The notes: generated by a model from the sequence alone, not told the origin. A DNA stretch of 64,000 nucleotides from Lunularia cruciata (GCA_948567375.1 OX419756.1:24318333-24382332), one strand, 5' to 3'; counted from the first letter of the stretch, positions 12,540 through 25,404 are shown. Numbers and translations: made by a program.

Positions 12540-14434
12540 GTGCCCTTCAAGTTGAATTACATTGTGTTGCGACCAGTGACCAAAACTAGTTACCCACTGT
12601 TGATCGAAAGACCCTGGTTGTACAGTGCCCAAGTTGTGGTGGATTGGCACCAACAAAAGTTGCGGTTCAAGGACATTTTGTCCAAAGATCAGAAGCTGGT
12701 GATTGTGAGTTGGACAAAGGTTGCCCATCTTGGGGAAACAAGTTTGTTTGAAGATGAGGACAAATCCAAAGACACCTCGTCTTCATCCTCAAAAGACTTC
12801 AAAGACAAAGTCTAAGTCAATTACTTGGAATGTTACGAGGTGGATGTAGAAGACAAAGACCCATCTTACCTCACCTCGGATGAACATGACTTGGAGGAAA
12901 GGGGTTTGATGGCAGCCCGACTCGGATTAAGCCAAGTAAGCCACGTCAAAGGGGGCATTAACCCCGATGACTGTCAAGATGTTGTCTTGACTGAAGGAAA
13001 AATTTCAAAAATTTTGAAGATAGTCACTTTGGAGGAGTTGGTAAGATACACTGCCCTATTTATAGAATCCCAAGATGTACTTGCTTGGTCTATTGATCAA
13101 ATGCCGGGTATTCCACAAGAATTTGGAGAACATTGGATTGATCTGGTTGAAGGCTCATTTCCGGTTTGGTAGAGATAATACCGCCTGAACCCAAAGTACT
13201 CGCTTTTGGTGAAAGATGAAATCAAAAAGTACTTGGGAGCCAGAATAATCTTTCATGTCTTAAGCAATGAATGGGTTTCACCTATTGTCATTGCACCAAA
13301 GAAGAACATGGAAAAGATGTGAGTGTGCAAAGATTTCCGCAAGTTAAATGTAGTCACAAGGAAGGACCATCATCCCTTGCCTTTTACTGATAAAATTTGG
13401 ACCAAGTAGCTGGTCACCCTTGTTATAGTTTTCTTGATGGATTTTTAGGGTACAATCAAATGTCCATCCGAGAAGAGTACAAGGACAAGATCACATTCAC
13501 AACCGATTGGGGCACTTTTTCTTACAATCAAATGCCCTTTGGATTGTGTAATGCTCTTGCTACTTTCCAGCGGATGATGAATTCAATCTTCAAGGATTTC
13601 TTGCACAAATTTGTGGAAGTCTTCATTGATGATTTTTGTGTGTTTGGGCAAAGAGATGTACATTTGGATTACCTTCACCAAACTTTTGAAAGGTGTTGTT
13701 TTGCCAATTTTTCATTACACCTAAAGAAATGTTTCTTTGCAATGAAGGAGGGAATTCTTCTGGGGCACCGGATGTCAAGCCGAGGTATTGAAGTAGATGT
13801 CAAGAAAGTAAAAGTTATCTCAGCTTTGGAATCCTTGAAAAATATCCGAGAGCTAAGAGCCTTCTTGGGACATATCGGATACTACAGACGCTTTGTTTCA
13901 AACTATGCGGTGCTTGTTGCACCCCTTACAAAGCTTTTGAAGAAATCCGAAGACTACCTATAGGAAGCAAATCAAGAAGAAGCTTTCCAGGTATTGAAGA
14001 AGAAACTGGTTGAAGCACCAGTCATGAGGGCCCCAAATTGGGATGCCCTTTTTTATATATATGTGGATACTTTGTCCATGGCAATTGGAGAAGTCTTAAG
14101 TCAAAAGGACGACAAGAAGAAAGATTACCCCATTTATTAAGCTAGCCAAAAACTTTTAGTTTTAGAAAAGAACTATTTGACAACTGAAAGAGAAGCACTC
14201 GGAATGGTATATGACTGCAAGAAATTTTGCCACTACCTGCTGGGATACAAGTTTGTCTTCTATGTTGACCATTATGCATTGCAACATTTGGTCACGAAGG
14301 CAGATTTGTCTGAGCAAATTGCAAGATGGATCTTGTTGTTACAAGAATTTGCATATACTGTACAAGTACGGAAGGGAGCCTCACATTTGAATGCGGACTT
14401 CCTGTCCAGGTTGGAAACTCAAGACCAGGAATAG
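12540..14434 (+). pseudogene. pol: E1 reverse transcriptase and RNase H
   Basis: Pieces at 12540-12815, 12825-13172, 13397-13963 and 14177-14434 align with the open E2 frame at 26480-28604. RT motifs: FLDGFLGYNQ, QMPFGLCNALATFQ, and the active site FIDDFCVFG (the YxDD box here begins with Phe), then GHIGYYRRF. RNase H: LTTEREALGMVYDCKKF and FYVDHYALQHL. A frameshift near 13385 and stops near 13171, 13321, 13962 and 14138 make it inactive. Confidence 0.85.
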
Positions 14435-15807
14435 GAGATCAACGATTGGTTCCTTGATGAAGAGTTATATCAATTAACAACAATGTGAAATACAAGGTAT
14501 GCAGCCGAATATCATTATCTGCATACTCTCTAGTGTCATGAAGGGCTGGATCCGGAGCAGAGGGCAGTCTTTCTCAAGAAAATGGGGCTGTATCATTTTA
14601 TACAAAAACGCAACATTTTATTCAAGATGGGCAAAGACAAAGTACTTCGGTGATGCTTGGAGTCATATAAAGTCGAAGGTGTAATTGAGTCTTTACACTA
14701 TGAAGCATGGAGGGGGACACTATGCTCTAAAGAATACTATAAAGAAGATTCTTTCTTTGGGGTACTGGCGGCCTATTGAGTACAAAGACACGCATGCCCA
14801 TATCCAAAGTTGTGACGCTTGTCAGAGAATGGGAAAGCTGATGGCTACTTCCCAATGGCCTTTGAGACCAATTTTACCCTTGGCCCCATTTGAGAAACGT
14901 GGAATTGATTTTGTGGGGCCAATACAATCGGTAACCCGCGTCACAAGAAAACAATACATTTTGGTTTGCACTGACTATTCTACCAAGATGGTTGAAGCTG
15001 AAGCAACTCACGGAGATGATGCAAAAACAGTGGCAGAATTTTTCTTTTGAAACATTATCTCCCAATATGGATGTCTTCTAGAATTGGTCAGTGATAGAGG
15101 GACATATTTCTTGAACTTTGTGATAGGGGCGTTAACAAAATACTTTCAGATTAAACATTGGAAGATGATTCCTTTTAATCCAAAAGCAAATGGCTTAACT
15201 GGAAAGGTGAATGGGTTACTTTGCAAAATTCTGAATAAGGTGACTGTCAATTATGCTTATGACTGGGATACAAAGTTACCACCCACGTTGTGGGCATATT
15301 GAACAACATAAAAGATCACAACCAAGCAAACTCCATACTTCTTGGCATACAGCTTGCACCCCATACTACAAGTTGAATTTGAAGTCCCAACATATTGGAT
15401 TCTTTGCAAAGAACAATTGTCGGAAGAAGAAAGTCGGGATCTTTGAATCCATCAACTAATGTGGTTAGAAGAGAAAAGAGATGATGCAATGCAAACCATG
15501 AAAGAAGTACAAGAATAGAGGAAAGTTAGGCACAATAAGCACATCAAGCTTGTGATTGTTCACGAAAGAGATTTGGCATTGTTATACAACAATTGCCAAA
15601 TATGTTTTCTAGGCAAAGTGCATTTGAGATAGATGGGTCCCTATCAAGTTCTTCATCTTTATGACAATGGGTCCAATCAACTTGCAGATTTGGAAGGGCA
15701 ACCATTTGCCACTCGAGTGAACCGGTGGAGAGTTTGGAAATATTGGACCATAGACTCGGAAGTCTCTAAGACACCTGAGGTCTATGTTTGCAGGGATGCT
15801 CACATTT
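14435..15807 (+). pseudogene. pol: E1 integrase
   Basis: The zinc part lies around 14700-14840 (GGHYALK, SCDACQRMGK, giving an HHCC pattern). The catalytic core has IDFVGPIQ near 14910 and LVSDRGTYFLNF at about 15087-15122, and continues past NGLTGKVNGLL, where the expected Glu of AEKANG-type motifs has changed. The tail is near 15630 (MGPYQVLHLYDNG). Multiple stops are present. E2 carries the same domain at 25405-26432. Confidence 0.8.
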
Positions 15808-15820
15808 GAGGAAGGAGGTA
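15808..15820 (+). other. Polypurine tract of E1
   Basis: GAGGAAGGAGGTA sits immediately upstream of the 3' LTR start TGTGGTACCC at 15821. It is the expected plus-strand primer. The reverse of a C-rich equivalent borders the E2 LTR at 25390-25402. Confidence 0.7.
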
Positions 15821-16206
15821 TGTGGTACCCACATTTTTGTTTTTTTCTTAATTTTGAAGAAGAAGAGTACAAAAGAAGTCATATTCCACATGTATGGTAG
15901 AAGAAGGCAAAGAAAGGTGTCCTTAGGTTGAAACCCAGGGTAAAGTGACTTTGTGTCAGAAGGCAAGGTACTCAAAATTGCCCTGTCAGCATACAACTCG
16001 AAGTAAGGAGACTTTGTCTCAAGGGTGCACAACTTTCCTTTGGAGTGAGACATTCAAGAAGGTACTGCTCACAAAAGTGGTGGCCATATGCATGAGGGAA
16101 AATTGACAGTGGTAGGAGCATGCAAGAGGTGTGATTTCTTAATAGAAACTCAAAGTGAAGAAAGACAGGGAAGGCACGCCACTATAAAATTTGGGCTAGA
16201 AACAAA

Positions 16207-18800
16207 GTGATGACAAGTAATTTTCCATCGCCGTTAAGAAGTCACTCTATGGGAGATCGTGAGAAGGGAAGTGTAGTTGTAGATGCGCTGGTGTGTCAAG
16301 AGGAAGTCAAGAGAGTTAATCCGGGAATCAATAGGAAGAAAAGCCTCCAACCCAAAGTAGAAGAGAGAAAGATGGGAGGTGGGAAGAAGAACTCCAAATT
16401 CATAGTGAGAAATCATGCAATTCAAAGGTAAGATGTGATTGTGAGAATCAAGGTCCTGAGCAGGCTTCGGATCACATTCTTGGCATGAAACTGGAATGTT
16501 AGTTTTCCAAGTTTCATGACTGAGATCATCAAGAGTAAGTGTCTCGATGTCCCTAAGGAAGAAGGGAAGATAGGAAATCCGGCTTGATGGACAGAGTCAG
16601 ATTGGAGATTAGAACTCGGGAGAGAGGCAAGCGTAGAGCATGGTGCCACGTTCTTGGAGAAGGGAGAAGTAGCCAAAGAAACCCAAGAACTGAGAGATGC
16701 CTTCTCTTCAAAGCGCACAAAGAATGGCTACAAAGTGGAGAGCTATAAAGATCATGTAAAGAGAGGGATTGTAAGTGCACTAATGGTGATCTTGAAGCCA
16801 GAGAGAATGACCTGTGTGATGAGGCACAAAGTGGTGTTTTTCCACAAGATGTTTGCAAGAGAACCAATTAATTGGGTGAAGTGTTTCCATCAGAGGACAA
16901 GACAGATGGTGTGGAATTTGCGAGACAAGTTGCCTCTTCATTACATTGTGCTGTTTGCAGCCCACTTCTATCTGGGGCTGAACTTGCTCAATGGGGCAGA
17001 GAGACACAAGATGGTGTCCCATTTCCACCCTAACTTGAGAAGAGATGTCAATGCGGAGGAGTAGTAGTACATCCTACAAATCAGGAGCAGCGACAAGTAC
17101 TACGCACAGACGGGGCAGAGTGTGCAATTGAAGGTGAGCACTCAGAAGTCAAAGAAGAGGAGTTGACAAGGAGAAGAAGAAGAAGAAGTAGCAACGGTGA
17201 GACCTCAAAAATCTAGAAGGGTGAACCCGAGGAAAGAACTGGTGGTAATTGCATCGTTGGACAAAGAGTCAGAAGGGGAGGCTGAATGCAAGTCCAAAGA
17301 CTTGGAGAAGGAGGAAGAACCCGAGTTCACGTTTGAGTGAGGACACGAGTAGCAACAGTGATGATGGAGTGGAGATGCAGTCGGTACCCAAAGAGGAGGA
17401 AGCAAAGATGGAGACGGAGGAGAAAGGTAACGCAAAACCTAAAGATGAAGTTCCATAGCAAGAGGAGAAGAGGGTGACAATTCAAAGGGGAGTCGGTTCC
17501 AGACGTTAGGAGAAGTATGAAGCAGGGCCAAGTAAGGTAAGAGAAGTTGAGAGTGGAAGTTTGTGGAGCAAAGAATCCATTCCTATAAGGCAATTGCGGT
17601 TGAGAAGGCAAGTTCTAGTGAGGAAGAGGTGAAGAAGGAGACAAGTCCGCAAGATGAGGTAACTCAAAGTGAAGGAGTGAAGTATCTGTAGGAGATTGTG
17701 TGCCCGTTGTTAGTAAAATTGGAGCACAAGAAGAAGGAGGTGCAGCCAAAGTGTCCGGAGGTGAAGATTGTATTGCAGGTGCTAGCTTGATTAGAAGAAG
17801 AGAACTTGGAATTGAAGAAGAGTATAATCTGAGGTGAGGAGGAAAGGGAAGTGCTACAAGTAGATGCAGTAGTACAAAATCAAGTAGTGGAAAACTTGAA
17901 GAGAGAAGTGGGGAGTAGAGAGAAAATCATAGAGCAGAATGACATAGCAAGAGAAAGACAAGTAGCTAAGTATGAAATCTTGAAGCAACTATTTGCTGAT
18001 TTGTGATTAGAGATTATCCATGTTATGGCAAGGGTAGTAGAGAAGGAGCAAGAGCTCGATAGAGTGATGGAGAGTGTAGAAGAGAAGAAGCAACTCTAGC
18101 AAAGAGAGTTGATTGTGAGATATAGAGAGGAAGAAAGATTAAGAGAGTTACTTTGTAATCTGGAGGAGAAGATTGCACAAAAGGAGAAGGAGAAGGAGAC
18201 AATGAAAGCCGAGTTTGAGGCGGAATTGGCAATGTATAGAGAAGATTGGCTTGCAGATTGAGAATGGGAGAGAAGAATGCGGCTAGAGCCATTGAAGGAG
18301 ATAGTGATGAAGATGAATGCAAGGCTGAGTACAGAAGCCAGCGTGCAAATTGAAGAGACAAGACTGCACGAATTGAAGTTTTTGGTGCAAGAGATGAGGA
18401 GGAGAAATGCAAAGGATAAGGACTTAAATGCCTTACTTATCAATCTCAAAACTTGTGTAGATAGGAAGATATTGGAAGTGGAAGACAATATCACGATTAG
18501 ATTAGACTTAGTGAAATTAGAGACAGATAAAATCCAGAAGGATGTGAGAGCAAAGCCCAAAGTAGATGACATAGGAGTACAAATATCTTTGGAATTCCCT
18601 TTGGAGATGTTAGAGAAGAGTGGGGGTCAGGAGATAGAGATTTAGAAGGATTAACTATGACAAGAATTGTAGATCAGAGTGAAGAAATAGTAGAATTGTT
18701 TGAGGAATAAGGAGTTGTGAAACTAGAGGATAGAGTAGTGAGTGAAGTTACTTTTGGATTGGAAGCCGAGGAAGAAGTAGACATCAGATCGGAGTAGTAA
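16207..18800 (+). pseudogene. U3-encoded ORF of E1 3' LTR
   Basis: Second copy of the U3 protein. Open pieces are 16207-16431, 16654-17064, 17249-17458 and 18277-18645. The globular block keeps GYKVESYKDHVKRGIVSAL and INWVKCFHQRTRQMVW. The C-terminal coiled coil keeps RLHELKFLVQEMRRRNAKD and KILEVEDNITIRLDLVKLE. Stops (TAG near 17062, TGA near 16587 and 17338) and indels break it. In a genomic RNA that starts in R, this 3' copy would be the one transcribed, downstream of pol. Confidence 0.75.
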
Positions 18801-18915
18801 TAAATTTGAGATAGGAAGAGGCAGATATGAAGAGGTGTATTGTCAGTTTGGATCTGCATGTAGGAAAAGTTGTTGTAGAAACGGTATAGTTGTTAGTAAT
18901 TGTTGTTTGCTTCAC

Positions 18916-18923
18916 TATTTAAA
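18916..18923 (+). promoter_or_regulatory. TATA box of E-family LTR
   Basis: TATTTAAA, conserved at the same place in E3 (60477-60484) and nearly so in E2. It lies about 3.1 kb into the LTR and 100-120 bp after the end of the U3 ORF. Confidence 0.5.
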
Positions 18924-19593
18924 GGTGGCATTCATAGTCATATGTTTTTTAGTGCTCATAATTTATGGGAATAGATAAAGTGAAGTGCTATGAAGTAGTG
19001 CTTGTCATTTGAGCTTAATTCCAAGTATCAATTCTGTGTCTATGTTTGTGAGTGTGTAGAGAATTTTGAAGTGCAAGTCAATGTGTTTGTTGGATGTTGG
19101 ATTCCACAACCTTGATCTTCATTCTTTGTGTTTGATCTTGAGTGAAGTGCAATTAGAGCAATGCCTTGAGTGATCTGAGAGGAATTGTAGTGTTGGTAGT
19201 ATTCTACATTTGTGAGTGTAGCGTAGTGTTGATGTGAAGCAATTTTAATCAAGGAAGTTGTGCCTTCAATGGAGGGGTAGAACTCAGTTCTAAGGCAAAG
19301 TCGTTTTGCAGTGAGGTGCTGTTTTTTGGGAGAGGCTGAATCATCAAAATCAAGATTGTTTGGAAAGAGTTGATGGAGTTTTGATTAAGGAGTGTCAATT
19401 CATGACGAGATTGCAAGTCAATGCTTGTTACTCTCTTTTGGGTGTGGTTTCTACTTGAGAGATTAAAGATGCAACCAAGAAGAACTACATTGTGACATTT
19501 GACTTTGTATTTGGACATTTCTAAATAGTATCTCTATGAAATGAACTTTACCTACCCAATTACCGCAAAAGTGATATTTGCCAAGTTGTCACA

Positions 19594-21630
19594 CATAGAC
19601 ACAAAAGTCATCAATGAAATCTCTCACAAATTTCCTAATGAAAGGGTCAAACACCTTGTTCATGAACCATTGGAATGTGATTGGAGCATTGCAAAGCCCA
19701 AAAGGCATGACCTTGAAAGCATAAGTTTCACAAGGTGTGGTGAATGTGGTAAGTTGTTGATGCTTTGGTGCAATCTTGATTTGGTTATGCCCATTATAAC
19801 CATCTCCAAAACTGCACCTCTCATGACTTGCAACCTCTTCCAAGATCTCATCAATGAATGGTAAAGGTTAGAAGTCCTTCTTGGTGACAACATTGAGCTT
19901 CTTGGAATCCACACGTACCCAAAGTTTACCATTCTTTTTCTTCACAATGACAATTGGAGACACTCATTTTGAATTCTCCACCTCAAAGATAAATCCAACC
20001 TCCTTAAGCTTATCAATCTCCTCCTTCACAACCAAAGCTATTGGGAGGCTAATGTGACATTGCTTCTGGCAGACTAGTCTTGCATGTGATTCCACCTCTA
20101 TCTTGTGCTCCTCCAAAGTGACTTCCTTCAAATCCGTGTAACAAAAAACAAACACATGGATGAACTTGCAAAAAATCTCCTCAAATCTTATCTTCTCCTC
20201 CTTGGTAACATTTGGACCATACTTGAGGGTAGATAACCTCCTCTCTGTCTCCTCAACTGTCAATGGTGATTTATTTGGGTCCTTCAGAACCTCTAGCTTA
20301 GGTGCAATATCTATAGCACACAAGGGATACACATTTGAATCAGATTCAGATTCATCCTCCTTCATGGAAGTCTCCTCCTCCATGCTTGTGTCTACCCTTG
20401 AAGCTCCTTCTTCTGAATCTGATTTGCAATAATCAAAAGATGATGTATCTTAATGTGAAGTGTTGGTGGTGTTAATGACTAGAACTATAACTCTATCATT
20501 TGATGGCTAAATCCTCAATTACCCTTTGTGTCATCAATCAATTGTGCATGCTGCTCTCAACCATGGCCTCCCAAGAAGCAAATCATAGTTTGACTCTTTC
20601 AAGACTTGGAAAATCATGAGATTTCAAACTCCCATAACTAAAACTACCACCTTATCCATTACCCCTATTGCTTGAACTTGTTGCTTGTTTGCCTTGCTCA
20701 CCATAAATTTTGAAGGTCTAGAGGGTATCTTACCCAACTTCTTCATCAATCTTTCTGACATGGCATTCAATGTTGATCCTCCATCAACCAATGCATCCTT
20801 GATGTTATGACCATTCTCTCTTATATTTACAAGCCTCCCATGGTGTTGGTTTGGCATCCACCACCCCATTGATACTGGAGCTTTTTCCTTCTTCTTCCTC
20901 TTGTTCCTTGTAGAAATCAAACCACCTCTCATCTCCTTTCTCAAGGTAGGGTTCAAAGCAATCAATTGGCCCATTGTGATGTTAGCCTTGTGACTACCAA
21001 CATCCTCCAATACATTGTAGTTCCATTGTTGCTTGGAGATCAAGAAGTCCTCCATCCCCAACTTCTTTCTTGGAGTCTTTGTTTTTGATGGTGTTGAGGT
21101 GTGAGTGCTCTAAGTAGACATGAGAGTATCCTTGCTTGGAGTAAATCCTTGAGAAGAGTGCACATCCTTTGCAAAACGAGCTCTCTTTTTCTCTTGTGCC
21201 AAAAGCTCCAAATTAAGACCCTTGGAGTTTGAGCACTTTCCCTTCTCATACTTGCTCTCAACCACATCTACAGATGCTATCCCCTTACCTTTGTTTGGAT
21301 TAGAAGCCACTTGAGTTTCACTACCTCCCTCTTTCACTCTATTGGCTCCCTCATAACCCCTTCCTTCATGGTAAGTGGAATTTGGGCAATTCCTTTGGAT
21401 ATGGCCTCTTCCATAATCTAAACAATTTCTATCATTGAAATTGTGGGTTGGTTGGTCTCCTCTATATGGATAGTTTCCATAACTTTTAGTCCCTCTCTCT
21501 ACATTCTAATCCACCTCTCTCTTCTCCTATACTTGCACCACATTGATCTTGAGATCTGCAAGTTGTTTTGTGATGGTTTGAAATCGATCTTTTGGTAGAG
21601 GTGCAAGAACTGGAGAAACTACTACTTGTG
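19594..21630 (-). pseudogene. pol: F pol, left part: gag tail, protease, RT N-terminus
   Basis: Continuation of F beyond E1. Minus-strand pieces 21110-21337, 20624-21061, 19964-20383 and 19589-19843 align with A2 at 45600-47600. They include the protease segment ALVDGGSTLNAMSERLMKKLG (DGGS active site), a conserved acidic linker (EDESESDSN), and RT up to FVRDFIDDFCVY. Frame changes and stops separate them. E2 inserted at 21631, just after the ...ACTTGTG sequence that A2 continues with GTGCAACCC. Confidence 0.8.
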
Positions 21631-22299
21631 TGTGACAACTCGGAAAATATCACTTTTGCAGTAATCGGGTAAGTAAAGTTTGTTCCCGCAGAGATACGAG
21701 TTAGAATTGGTCAAATACAAAGTAAAGTAACAATTTCAGTTCTTCTTGAGTTCTTCTTTAGTCTCTCAAGTAGAAACCACACCCAGAAGAGAGTAACAAG
21801 CACTGACTCGCAGTCTTGTCACAAATTCACACTTTTTAATCACAACTCCATCAAATCTTTCCAAACAATCTTGATTGTGATGATTCAGGCTCTCTAAAAA
21901 ACGGCACTTCACTGCAAAACGACTTCGCCTTAGAATTGTGTTCTACCATTCCACTGAAGGCACAACTTCCTCGATCAAAATTGCTTCACATCAGCTTTGC
22001 ACTGCACTCACAAATGCAGAATACTACCAACACTACAATTCCTCTCAAATCTGTCAAGGCATTGCTTTGATTGCACTTCACTCAGGATCAAACACACAGA
22101 ATGAAGATCAAGGCCGTGGAATCCAACATCCAACAAGCACTCTGACTTGTACTTCAAATTTCTCCAAACATTCACAAACACAATCACAAAGTTGATACTT
22201 AGAATCAAGCTCAAGCGACGAGCACTGCTTCATAGTACTTTGCTTTATCTATTCTCAGAAATAATGAGCACAAAACAACAATTTCTTGCAAATGCCACT

Positions 22300-22307
22300 C
22301 TTAAATA
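22300..22307 (-). promoter_or_regulatory. TATA-like box of E2 LTR
   Basis: On the minus strand the sequence reads CTATTTAAGAG at the position of TATTTAAA in the other E-family LTRs, downstream of the U3 ORF. Confidence 0.45.
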
Positions 22308-22530
22308 GTGAAGCAATCGACAATTCTAACAACTATACCGTTCTATAACAACTCTTCTAACCTGCAGATCCAAAATGACAATGCACCTCTTCATATCTGC
22401 CGCTTCAAATCTCAAATCGGTTATTACTCCGATCCGATGTCTACTTCTTCTACGGCTTTCAAACCCGAACCCAAAGTAATCTTACTTCCTACTACTCTGT
22501 CCTTGGGTTTCAGATCTTCTACTTCTTCTA

Positions 22531-25030
22531 CTAGATCAAGCAATTTTCTTTTTCCTGATCTGAAATTCCACTAGTGGGTAATCTTTCTAACTCCTTATCT
22601 CTTGACCCACTCTTCTCTAATGTCTCTGATGGCAACTCCAAAGACATTTGCACTCCTATGTTATCTACTTCGGGTTTTGCTTTAATATCCCTCCAAAGTT
22701 TTTCTAGCTCTACTTTCACTAAGTCTAATCTAATGGAAATGTTGTCTTCTACTTCTAATATCTTCCTATCTACACGAGTTCTTAACTTAATCAACAAGGC
22801 ATTCAAATCAGTGTCTTTTGCCTGTCTTCGCCTTGTCTCCTGCACCAACAACTTCAACTCGTGTAGCCGCGCTTCTTCAATTCAAACGCTGGCCTCTGTA
22901 CTTAACATCGCGTTTACTCTGAGGACTATCTCCTACAATGGCTCCAATCTTGTCTTCCTTTCTCGTTCCCGATCTGCAAGCCATTCCTCTCTGTACATCG
23001 CCAATTCTTCCTCAAATTCGGCTTTCATCGACTCCTTCTCCTTCTCTTTCTGGACAACCTTCTCTTCCTGATTACGAAGTTACTCTTGTAATCTCTCTTC
23101 TTCTCTATATCTCGCAGCCAACTCTTGTTGCCAGAGTTGCTTCTTCTCCTCCATACTCTTCATCACTCTATCGAGCTCTTGATCCTTCGCTGCTACCCTT
23201 GCCATAGCATGAATAAGCTCTACCCTTGAATCAGCAAACAGCTGCTTCAAGATTTTGTATTCAGCTACCTGTCTCTCTCTTACGATATCACTCTTCCTCG
23301 CAAGATCCTCTCGATAGCTCACTTCCCTCTTCAGGTCTTCAATTACCTGACTTCTCTCTACTGCCTCCGCTTGCAGTACTTCTCTCTCCTCCTCACCTCG
23401 GGTTACACTCCTCTTCAACTCCGAGGTCTCTTCTTCTAATCTTGCTACCACCTGCAATACCGTCTTTACCTCGGGACAAGTCAACTGAATCTCCCTCTTC
23501 TTCTACTCCAACTTCACCAACAACGGGCACACTACTTCTTGCAGGTACTCCACTCCATCACTGGCAACTTCTTCCTCCCACGGACTGGTCTCTCTTTTCT
23601 CCTTGTGTTCTCCTGATACTCGCTTTCTTCTCTGGAGTCTTCGTATCGGGATTGATGCTTCACTGCCCGAGCTCTCTTCTACCTTAGCCTTCACTCGACT
23701 CGGTCCCGCCTCACACTTCACCTTACGTCACGAGCAAACTCCTCGCTGCACTGCAATCTTCTTCTCCTCTGGCACATCCAGCGCTGTATTTCTACCTCGG
23801 CGTGCACTTCTTCTTCGTATTCTTCAGCCACTGGCGCCGAGGTCATCTCTCCACCGTCCTCACTATCACTGCTCGTATCTCCGCTCTGCAATGTCAGCTC
23901 AAGTTCTTCCTCATGTTCCGAGTCCTCCGTCTTGAGCTCGGCCTCGCCTTCTAAGTCTTCATCTTCTGACTCAATTACCACCATTCCTTGCCTTGGGTTA
24001 CTTCTCTGCATCTACTGAGGTTTCTTGTTTTCTTCGGCTTCTGCTTGCCGAGTCCTCTTCTTTGTTGGGGTACTCACTACGACCTCCGCATTTTTCCTTG
24101 TTTTCGCATAGTAGTTGTCCGTGCTCCGGATTTGGAGAATGTATTGCTGCTCCTTGACATCGACCTCCTTTCGCACATCAGGATGGAAGTGCCACACCAT
24201 CCGATTCTGCTCCGCCAAGTTCAGCAAATTGAGCCCAAGGTAGAAGTGCACTACAAACGGCACAATGTAATGTGGAGGCGACTTATCCCACAGATTCCAC
24301 ACCATCTGCCTCGTTCTCCCGTGAAAACACCTTGCCCAATTAATTGGTTCTCATGCAAACAATTTGTGAAAGAACACCGCTTGGTGTTTTATCACATATG
24401 TTGTTCTGTCCGGCTTTAGGATTGCCATCAAAGCACTCACAATTCCTCTCTTGATAGGGTCTTTATAACTTTCTAGCTTGTACCCATTCTTTGTTCTCTT
24501 TGACGAGAAGGCATCTCTCACCTCTTGAGTTTCTTGGGCTATCTCTCCTTTCCCCAAGAACATGGCTCCCTGCTCTGAGCCCGCCTCCTTCCCGAGTACG
24601 AGTCTCCAATCCGACTCTGTCCAGCAAGCCGGATTTCCTCTCTTCCCTTTCTCCTCGGGTCCATCGAGACACTTACTCTCAATGATCTCTTCATGAATCC
24701 TAGAAAACTTACGTTTCAGTTCCATGCCAGAAAGGTGATCCAAAGTCGGCTCAAGACTTTGATCCTTGCTACTACATATAATCTCCGAATTGCATGATTT
24801 CTCACTACGAATTCGGAGTTCTTCTTCCTTCCTCCCATCTCTTCTGCTTTCTCACTTTCTCTCAATTTCACTCTCGCGACTTCTTCCTTACGCACTAACA
24901 TGAGCCCAACTCTATTTCCCTTTCCCCGATCACCTGCAAGACGACTCCTCAACGACAAAGGAAAATTGCTTGACATTTCATCGTTGCAGTTTTGATTTTT
25001 ATAGAGTTGTGCTTCTTTGTCTTCCGTCAC
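22531..25030 (-). pseudogene. U3-encoded ORF of E2 LTR (about 830 codons)
   Basis: Best copy of the LTR-borne protein. Minus-strand frame 24743-23718 is contiguous apart from two or three single stops, and 23721-22531 continues in one shifted frame. The upstream part (25030-24716, including EEMGGRKKNSEFVVRNHAI) is displaced by one base; E1 stays in frame there. Order: Lys/Arg-rich start, globular domain (WTESDWRLVLGKEAG, GIVSALMAILKPDRTTYVI, FVVHFYLGLNLLN), very acidic Glu/Asp linker (about 24000-23850), then coiled coil (VARLEEETSELKRSV, ELIHAMARVAAKDQELDR, RYREEERLQE). No catalytic motif is seen. Function unknown; a structural or gag-accessory role is a guess. Confidence 0.78.
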
Positions 25031-25389
25031 TTCAAGTTTCTACCGAGAAATCATACCTTCGGCATGCACCTGTCACTATCAATCAACCTTCGTGCGTATG
25101 AGCCGCCAGTTTTGAAATGGCCCCTTCTTGAATTTCTCGCCCCGACGAAAGGTTGTTAGACTGTCTTCGCCTCGGGTTGAGCTCCCCCCGATCCGAAGAC
25201 AATTTACTTCGTTTTGTATGCTGACAAGGCATTTCCGAATACTTCACCTTATGACCCAAAGTCACTTTACTTCGGGTTTCAACCCGAAGACTCTTTTCTT
25301 TGCCTTCTTTGGCCATATAGGCGCAATCCGACTTCTCTATACACTTCTTCTCCTTTATTCTAAAAAAAACAAAAAATGTGGGCACCACA

Positions 25390-25402
25390 TACCCCCTCCC
25401 TC
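25390..25402 (-). other. Polypurine tract of E2
   Basis: On the minus strand GAGGGAGGGGGTA lies directly before the LTR start TGTGGTGCCC at 25389. Confidence 0.65.
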
Positions 25403-25404
25403 AA

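Larger units (their letters stand above)
5897..19593 (+). mobile_element. E1: complete Tat-like gypsy element with very long LTRs
   Basis: 13,697 bp with LTRs of 3761 and 3773 bp, both beginning TGTGG and ending TTGTCACA. A perfect 5-bp target duplication CATAG flanks it (5892-5896 and 19594-19598). The uninterrupted F/A sequence at this place reads CCCATAGACAC. The order is 5' LTR with U3 ORF, PBS, gag with three CCHC knuckles, protease, RT, RNase H, integrase, PPT, 3' LTR with a second U3 ORF. All reading frames are broken. Confidence 0.93.
15821..19593 (+). repeat. 3' LTR of E1 (contains a U3 ORF)
   Basis: 3773 bp, TG...CA, matching the 5' LTR at 5897-9657 with scattered substitutions and small indels. 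The CATAG duplication follows directly. The U3 ORF is again present, ahead of TATTTAAA at 18916. Confidence 0.92.
21631..25389 (-). repeat. 3' LTR of E2 (contains the best-preserved U3 ORF)
   Basis: 3759 bp. On the minus strand it begins TGTGGTGCCC and ends GAGTTGTCACA. It matches both E1 LTRs. The left flank in F ends TTGTG; the matching right flank is lost in the later deletion. Confidence 0.9.

Noticed and set aside
22574-23071. Ser-rich + strand frames over the E2 LTR (also 22938-23207 and 23226-23687)
   Set aside because: They are the complement of the coiled-coil U3 ORF; Glu/Lys codons read as Ser/Leu/Phe on the other strand.
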